Shown: piece after piece, positions 5,601-8,991 of the stretch | How the letters are laid out: each line of letters opens with the position of its first letter | How positions within the stretch are numbered: the first letter of the stretch is position 1 | Assembly (NCBI GenBank): GCA_002502855.1 | Contig: DAQK01000039.1 | Coordinates: 1 to 8,991 of the forward strand | From: Methanobacterium sp. UBA279 | GTDB taxonomy: Archaea > Methanobacteriota > Methanobacteria > Methanobacteriales > Methanobacteriaceae | Reading direction: 5' to 3' | DNA length: 8,991 nucleotides | Position numbers and translations under genes: made by a program | The notes under the pieces: model-generated | Databases searched by the model: none | Seen by the model: the letters and a program-made list of their open reading frames with translations, nothing else | Told to the model about the DNA's origin: nothing

Positions 5601-5678
5601 CAGGTTTTTTTTCAGAATAATCCTTATAGAGATTTTAAAATATCCTTCACTTAGAGGTTTTAGAATAATCCTTCACTT
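5601..5678. repeat. About three imperfect 26-bp direct repeats in the chelatase-flavin reductase gap
   Basis: Units at 5627-5652 and 5652-5678 align over 26-27 bases with two substitutions and one inserted base. They share TAGAG at the start and ATCCTTCACTT at the end (5642-5652 and 5668-5678). A more diverged copy at about 5601-5626 shares AGAATAATCCTT (5614-5625) with the second unit (5662-5673). The TATA-like sequence for the flavin reductase gene lies where the first and second copies meet. The spacing of about 26 bases is 2.5 helical turns. The arrangement suits repeated regulator sites but could be neutral duplication. Confidence 0.6.
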
Positions 5679-5693
5679 GACAATCCCTGAAAA

Positions 5694-7691
5694 TTACACC
5701 TGATTACGTTCGTACTCCAGTATTTTAGAGACTGCAGCCCCTGGATTAGCCAGGTCCTCTACATCATAGTAACGGCCCCCTGCTGCCAGAGCTAGATCCA
5801 TATTGAATTCATGCCCATATTTAACCGCTTTTTCAAAGTTTATAACTATGGTTGGTATTTCATTATCCTTTAAATCCTGGGCAATCTTCATGGCGTCCTG
5901 CACTGGCCCCTCCTTAATACCTATGTTGGGCATTCCATCGGTGAGGATGATCATCATAGGGACGTATTCATCCCTCATTTTCTCCTGCTTGAGTATTTCA
6001 AACCCCTTATGTAAACCGCTCGCCAGGGGTGTGGTTCCTCCCACCCGTATATTGTCCAGCTGTTCCTGAAAAGAGGATGCTCGACGGGTGGTGGGTATTA
6101 TGATCTCGGCCTCAACACCTTTAAATCCAACCACACTGAGTTTATCCTTATGGCGGTTGACATCCTCTACCAGTCTATTTAAAATCCCTTTAACCCTATT
6201 GGCTTTCCTATCACTGAACATTGAACCACTTATATCAACTACCAATGCTATGGATGCTTTGGCACCGTGTTTTCTTACTTTATGGCGGATATCCGTAGTT
6301 TTTACTTCTATATTTCCAGTTGAACCTGTCGCAGCAGCGCGGAGGGTTGCATCAATGGCTATATCATTTGAAACGTCCTTTGGAAGTCTACTTTTAACGT
6401 ATCGGCCTTTGATGGTTTTAGAATCCACCCTCTTACCATAGAGTTTCTTCGTCTGTTTTCCTCTCATTTTAAGGAGTTTCTTTATATCAGCTTCTTGGTA
6501 ATCTTCTTCAACCAGTTCTTCTTCTTGTTCCTTGGTTTTAAGTTTCATTCCCCTTTTTTTATCCCTAGGTGATGGCTGTTGAAGTTTTTTTCTGGTTTCC
6601 TGCCCTTCTTTTCTGGGAGATTCCTGATTTTCCTGGGGAGATAATTCAGATTTATCTTTATTCTCCTGTTCCTCTTCTTTCTGGGGTAATTCAGATTTAG
6701 CCTGTTCCATCTGTTTTTTAACTTTATCTTTATCAAATGATGTTGCGTGGAATCTCTCACCCAATACCAAGAGGACAGCTTCTTCCACGTGGTCCTCATT
6801 TACGGTGGTTTCATCGTTGTAAGCGGCGATTGTTTTGGCTGTTTTTAAAATGGCGATATCCGCCCGGTGGCCGTCTACGCCCGCATCCATACATAACTGG
6901 GCTATAACCTCCAGCAAATAACGTGGAATTTCCACGTTCTTCAGTATTTTCCGGGCTTTGACTATACCCTGCCTGACTGCTTCCTGTTTTTCCTGGAATT
7001 TCTCCTGGAATTTCTCAGGATACTTTTCATATTCCTCTCTTCTTTCCATTATCTTAACCCGGTCTTCCAGTTCCATGATGCTGCTGACCACGATGTGCAG
7101 CCCTATCCTATCTGAAAGCTGGGGACGGAGCTCTCCCTCTGCCGGGTTCATGGTCCCCACCAGTATGAAGTTGGATGGGTGGGTGAAGGAAACTCCTTCC
7201 CTTTCTACTATGTTTATACCATAAGCCGCGGCGTCCAGTAGGACATCCACCAGGTTATCGTCCAGGAGATTGATTTCATCCACGTATAATATGTTACGGT
7301 TAGCTTCTGCCAGTAAACCAGGTTCGAGGGCTTTTACACCTTCCTTTAAGGCCTTTTCTATATTTATGGAACCAACCACTCTGTCTTCAGTGGCCCCAAG
7401 AGGTAGTTCTACCACCCTCATTTTCTTCTCTTCAATCTCGAAATCATTAGATTTGCAAGACTGGCAGATTGAACTGGTATCGTCTGGATCGCAGTTAAAT
7501 GGACACCCTTTAACAACTTTTATAGGGGGAAGTAAATCTGCAAGCGCCCTTACAGCTGTGGTCTTACCGGTACCCTTTTCCCCTTTTATTAAAACCCCAC
7601 CGATACTGGGATTTATGGCGTTTAATATCAGGGATTTTTTAATATTTTCTTGTCCTACTATGGCGGTAAATGGGAAAATAAAATCTTTCAA
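5694..7691 (-). CDS. Magnesium/cobalt chelatase-type AAA+ and VWA fusion protein
   Basis: This protein of about 665 residues fuses a ChlI/BchI-like AAA+ ATPase to a ChlD/BchD-like VWA domain. Such proteins drive metal insertion into tetrapyrroles with a large CobN/ChlH subunit, and archaeal members are often called putative cobaltochelatases. Numbering from the GTG at 7700: Walker A GEKGTGKT (40-47); a Cys cluster C66-x3-C70-x8-C79-x2-C82; Walker B ILYVDEIN (137-144); GTMNPAEGELRPQLSDR (182-198, sensor/arginine region); a Lys/Glu/Gln-rich linker (about 324-430); and a VWA MIDAS made of DISGS (489-493), TTP (556-558) and LTDG (587-590). FQEKFQEK at 231-238 comes from a 12-bp tandem duplication. 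No CobN partner is in the window. I choose TTG 7689-7691, giving MKDFIFPF, because GGTGA (7697-7701) lies five bases ahead; GTG 7698-7700 overlaps that site. Confidence 0.92.
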   Translation of the reverse strand: MKDFIFPFTAIVGQENIKKSLILNAINPSIGGVLIKGEKGTGKTTAVRALADLLPPIKVVKGCPFNCDPDDTSSICQSCKSNDFEIEEKKMRVVELPLGATEDRVVGSINIEKALKEGVKALEPGLLAEANRNILYVDEINLLDDNLVDVLLDAAAYGINIVEREGVSFTHPSNFILVGTMNPAEGELRPQLSDRIGLHIVVSSIMELEDRVKIMERREEYEKYPEKFQEKFQEKQEAVRQGIVKARKILKNVEIPRYLLEVIAQLCMDAGVDGHRADIAILKTAKTIAAYNDETTVNEDHVEEAVLLVLGERFHATSFDKDKVKKQMEQAKSELPQKEEEQENKDKSELSPQENQESPRKEGQETRKKLQQPSPRDKKRGMKLKTKEQEEELVEEDYQEADIKKLLKMRGKQTKKLYGKRVDSKTIKGRYVKSRLPKDVSNDIAIDATLRAAATGSTGNIEVKTTDIRHKVRKHGAKASIALVVDISGSMFSDRKANRVKGILNRLVEDVNRHKDKLSVVGFKGVEAEIIIPTTRRASSFQEQLDNIRVGGTTPLASGLHKGFEILKQEKMRDEYVPMMIILTDGMPNIGIKEGPVQDAMKIAQDLKDNEIPTIVINFEKAVKYGHEFNMDLALAAGGRYYDVEDLANPGAAVSKILEYERNQV
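6991..7014 (-). repeat. 12-bp tandem duplication inside the chelatase gene
   Basis: TCCTGGAATTTC occurs twice with no gap (6991-7002, 7003-7014, plus-strand reading). It keeps the frame and encodes a repeated FQEK in the helical region after the AAA+ core, where an inserted turn may be tolerated. Confidence 0.85.
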
Positions 7692-7696
7692 TAGTC

Positions 7697-7701
7697 TCAC
7701 C
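7697..7701 (-). promoter_or_regulatory. Shine-Dalgarno pointing to a TTG start for the chelatase
   Basis: GGTGA on the minus strand is five bases ahead of TTG (7689-7691), the same geometry as at the DUF169 gene. The GTG at 7698-7700 lies within the site. Confidence 0.5.
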
Positions 7702-7743
7702 GTTTATTTACTGGTTTTATTCTTTAGCTTCAACCTTTAAAAA

Positions 7744-7765
7744 TTCCAAGTTAATACTTGTTGAA
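7744..7765. promoter_or_regulatory. Inverted repeat upstream of the chelatase gene
   Basis: CAAG, TTAATA, CTTG (7747-7760) is an inverted repeat, extended by TTC and GAA on the flanks with two unpaired bases. It lies about 55-75 bases upstream of the chelatase start and 46 bases from the IS end. It might be an operator; alone it is weak evidence. Confidence 0.2.
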
Positions 7766-7814
7766 TTTTTTTGTTGTTCATTGGTATTAAAAATCTTGTT
7801 TTAAATAAAATGGG

Positions 7815-7871
7815 ACTGTCCCATAATTCATTTTTTGGGTTAGGTTCATTTTTTTTGAATTATTAGACAGT
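7815..7871. repeat. IS-end fold-back: the terminal sequence repeated in inverse orientation
   Basis: ACTGTCCCATAATTCA (7815-7830) pairs with TGAATTATTAGACAGT (7856-7871): 14 of 16 positions are complementary, around a 25-base T-rich loop. In addition, the outer end (7810-7824) is itself a perfect palindrome around one central base. The end of the element can therefore form a long stem-loop and carries two oppositely oriented copies of the end sequence. Confidence 0.8.
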
Positions 7872-7951
7872 TACGTGTGATTTTTGTTTTTTTGTTTGTT
7901 GTTGTGATGTGTTTTTTAATTTTATTGGTTTTTAAATAGTTAAATTTAAAT

Positions 7952-8025
7952 ATGTGGGAATTTAAAGTATTTATTAGCAAGATAAAACCAAAAAATTCCC
8001 ACATTAGTTTTTTTTAGTTTTTTTT
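7952..8025 (+). terminator. Hairpin plus two T8 tracts ahead of the transposase
   Basis: ATGTGGGAATTT (7952-7963) and AAATTCCCACAT (7993-8004) form a perfect 12-bp stem with a 29-base loop. TT then leads into two perfect 10-bp tandem units AGTTTTTTTT (8006-8015 and 8016-8025). Stem followed at once by U tracts is the layout of an intrinsic terminator, and U8 alone can stop archaeal polymerase. TTTAAATATG (7945-7954), a TATA-like sequence, overlaps the left arm. The structure may block read-through from outside or damp transposase expression. Confidence 0.55.
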
Positions 8026-8096
8026 ATGGGTCATAAATTTTTTGGTTCTTTTTCTGCATTTGGGATTCCAAAAAAAATAAGGGTTGTTTAGAAAAT

Positions 8097-8991
8097 ATGG
8101 TTAATGCAGCTAAATATAGGGAAATACAGTCGGATTTTGTTTTAAATGTTCCAGGAGAAAATTTAAACCACGATAATCCTGTTTTCATGGTTGAACAGAT
8201 TATAGAGAGTTTTTTAAGTGAAAATAGCTTTTTATTACCAGATGAAGAAACAAAACTGGGAAGGCCAAAAACTTACAAAACAGATGAATTATTTAGGTTT
8301 TATTGTGTGGGGAGTCTTAAATGGAATAACAAGTAATCGTGGACTGGAGAATTGGTTGAAAAATAATGATGAAACTTGTAATTATATATTAAACAATAAA
8401 AAAAAACCTAGTAAATCAACTATTACACGTTTTAAAAACTCTAATATGTTTTTAATTGAAGAATTATTCAGATACACGGTTAATTTAGGTGTAAAATATG
8501 ATTTAATTGGTTTAGAGCATATTGCAATTGATGGAACTATTTTAAAGGCTAATGCAAACAAATTTTAGAGTAATAATGATAGATGAGCTTGAATATCTGG
8601 AATATCTTGTTGATGAGTTGGAAAATAATGAAAATTTTGCTCTTCGAAATAGAAAAATACTTCTTAGATGATGTTTTAGACAAAAATAACTATTTAATCA
8701 TCCAAAAAATTAAAAAAAAGTTAAAAACAGAAGCTTTAAAACTATTAAAAAAATTATTAATGAGTAAAGAAGAAAAACAGTATATTTTAGATTTTATTAC
8801 TTATTTAAAGGCCAATTATAATGGGAAAAACACTATAAGTATTACAGACCCGGAAAGCCGGTGGATGAAAGATAAAAAAAGGAAATCAAGGTTTAAATTA
8901 TAATTACCCAAGTCGCAACAGACAATAAATACGATTTTTATCGTAGCACAGAAGCTAGTTAACGATCCCCACCGGATCATCATCAGTTTAT
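8097..8991 (+). pseudogene. IS1182-like transposase, frame-disrupted and cut by the window end
   Basis: Three frames together give one continuous transposase: MVNAAKYREIQSDF up to about 8298, then FIVWGVLNGITSNRG to 8566, then RVIMIDELEYLEYL to 8657, then YFLDDVLDKNNY to 8880, and a tail restored to NYNYQVATDNKYDF and IVAQKLVNDPTDHHQF. The IDGTILKANANK block (Asp at 8530-8532) matches the first catalytic Asp region of IS1182-type DDE transposases, DPESRWMKDKKG the linker before the second, and VATDNKYDF the second (Asp at 8921-8923). The final catalytic Glu is outside the window. The frame is restored by removing one base from each of eight homopolymer runs. No stop codon by substitution is seen. 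As written no full-length protein can be made. The N-terminus may extend into MGHKFFGSFSAFG from ATG 8026 in another frame. Confidence 0.82.

Larger units (their letters stand above)
7811..8991 (+). mobile_element. Left part of an IS1182-like insertion sequence
   Basis: The element appears to begin near TGGGACTGTCCCA (7811-7823), typical of IS1182-family terminal repeats, which often start GGGACTGTC. It contains a transposase reading away from this end and runs off the window, so its right end and the target duplication are not visible. Composition is clearly more AT-rich than the neighbouring genes. About 120 bases separate it from the chelatase start, and its transposase is divergent from that gene. 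The 200 bases before the transposase hold two inverted repeats and T-rich sequence and no other gene that I can support. The family is assigned from the transposase motifs and the terminal sequence together. Confidence 0.72.

Noticed and set aside
5601..5678. CRISPR or replication iterons
   Set aside because: Only about three adjacent imperfect units and no spacers; no replication initiator gene is nearby.
5803..6441. Plus-strand open frames opposite the VWA domain
   Set aside because: These are shadows of the MIDAS-bearing coding strand with no family resemblance and no start signals.
6545..6799. Minus-strand 84-codon frame inside the chelatase linker
   Set aside because: It is an out-of-frame reading of the Lys/Glu-rich linker; its biased composition keeps the frame open.
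7270..7740. Plus-strand open frame of 156 codons opposite the chelatase
   Set aside because: It mirrors the AAA+ region on the other strand, which has clear Walker motifs. It has no ribosome-binding site or recognisable composition.
7872..7950. Possible small gene in the T/G-rich stretch of the IS leader
   Set aside because: No start with a ribosome-binding site and no sensible protein; T-rich low complexity explains the open frames.
8298..8301. Programmed frameshift of the transposase
   Set aside because: Some IS families use one programmed shift, but here eight separate shifts would be needed, none with a typical slippery heptamer and structure.

Overview
The window looks like chromosomal DNA of a methanogenic archaeon of the order Methanobacteriales, most likely Methanobacterium or a close relative. 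The reasons are an archaeal lipid gene (geranylgeranylglyceryl phosphate synthase), a 48-residue archaeal ribosomal protein L40e beside Tsr3/DUF367, a ChlI/ChlD-type chelatase fusion, GGTGA(T)-type Shine-Dalgarno sites, TATA-like boxes, and oligo-T runs after genes. The assignment rests on recognised protein families; no search was run.

Layout. 1-153: the 3' end of a gene entering from the left (possible VanW-like tail). 216-884: a MobA/MocA-like nucleotidyltransferase. 986-1825: a succinylglutamate desuccinylase/aspartoacylase-type zinc hydrolase. The next block is on the minus strand: a DUF169 protein (1949-2638), GGGP synthase (2770-3501), and the operon tsr3 (3720-4229) then rpl40e (3569-3715), whose Shine-Dalgarno lies inside the end of tsr3. 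An unrecognised Trp-rich protein (4278-4973) diverges from tsr3. A flavin reductase-like FMN protein (4986-5570) and a chelatase AAA+/VWA fusion (5694-7691) follow, both on the minus strand. From about 7811 to the window end lies the left part of an AT-rich IS1182-like insertion sequence with a frame-disrupted transposase.

Function. The left 7.7 kb is mostly ordinary housekeeping: ether-lipid synthesis, ribosome structure and rRNA modification, metal chelation, and flavin redox chemistry. The genes are compact and intact. Three minus-strand genes share one start-site pattern: the GTG that would give the longest reading frame is part of a GGTGA(T) ribosome-binding site, and the real start lies 9 nt downstream.

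The unusual material is between genes and in the IS. It comprises a run of oligo-T tracts in degenerate 20-21 bp repeats (1856-1950), about three copies of a 26-bp repeat ahead of the flavin reductase gene (5601-5678), a terminator fused to a promoter (3537-3564), an IS end that folds back on an inverted copy of itself (7815-7871), and a hairpin plus two T8 tracts ahead of the transposase (7952-8025). The transposase frame can be restored by removing one base from each of eight homopolymer runs. All eight are insertions and they crowd toward the window end, which suggests residual sequencing or assembly error at a repeat rather than ordinary decay. I found no convincing new multi-gene system, CRISPR array, tRNA or rRNA.
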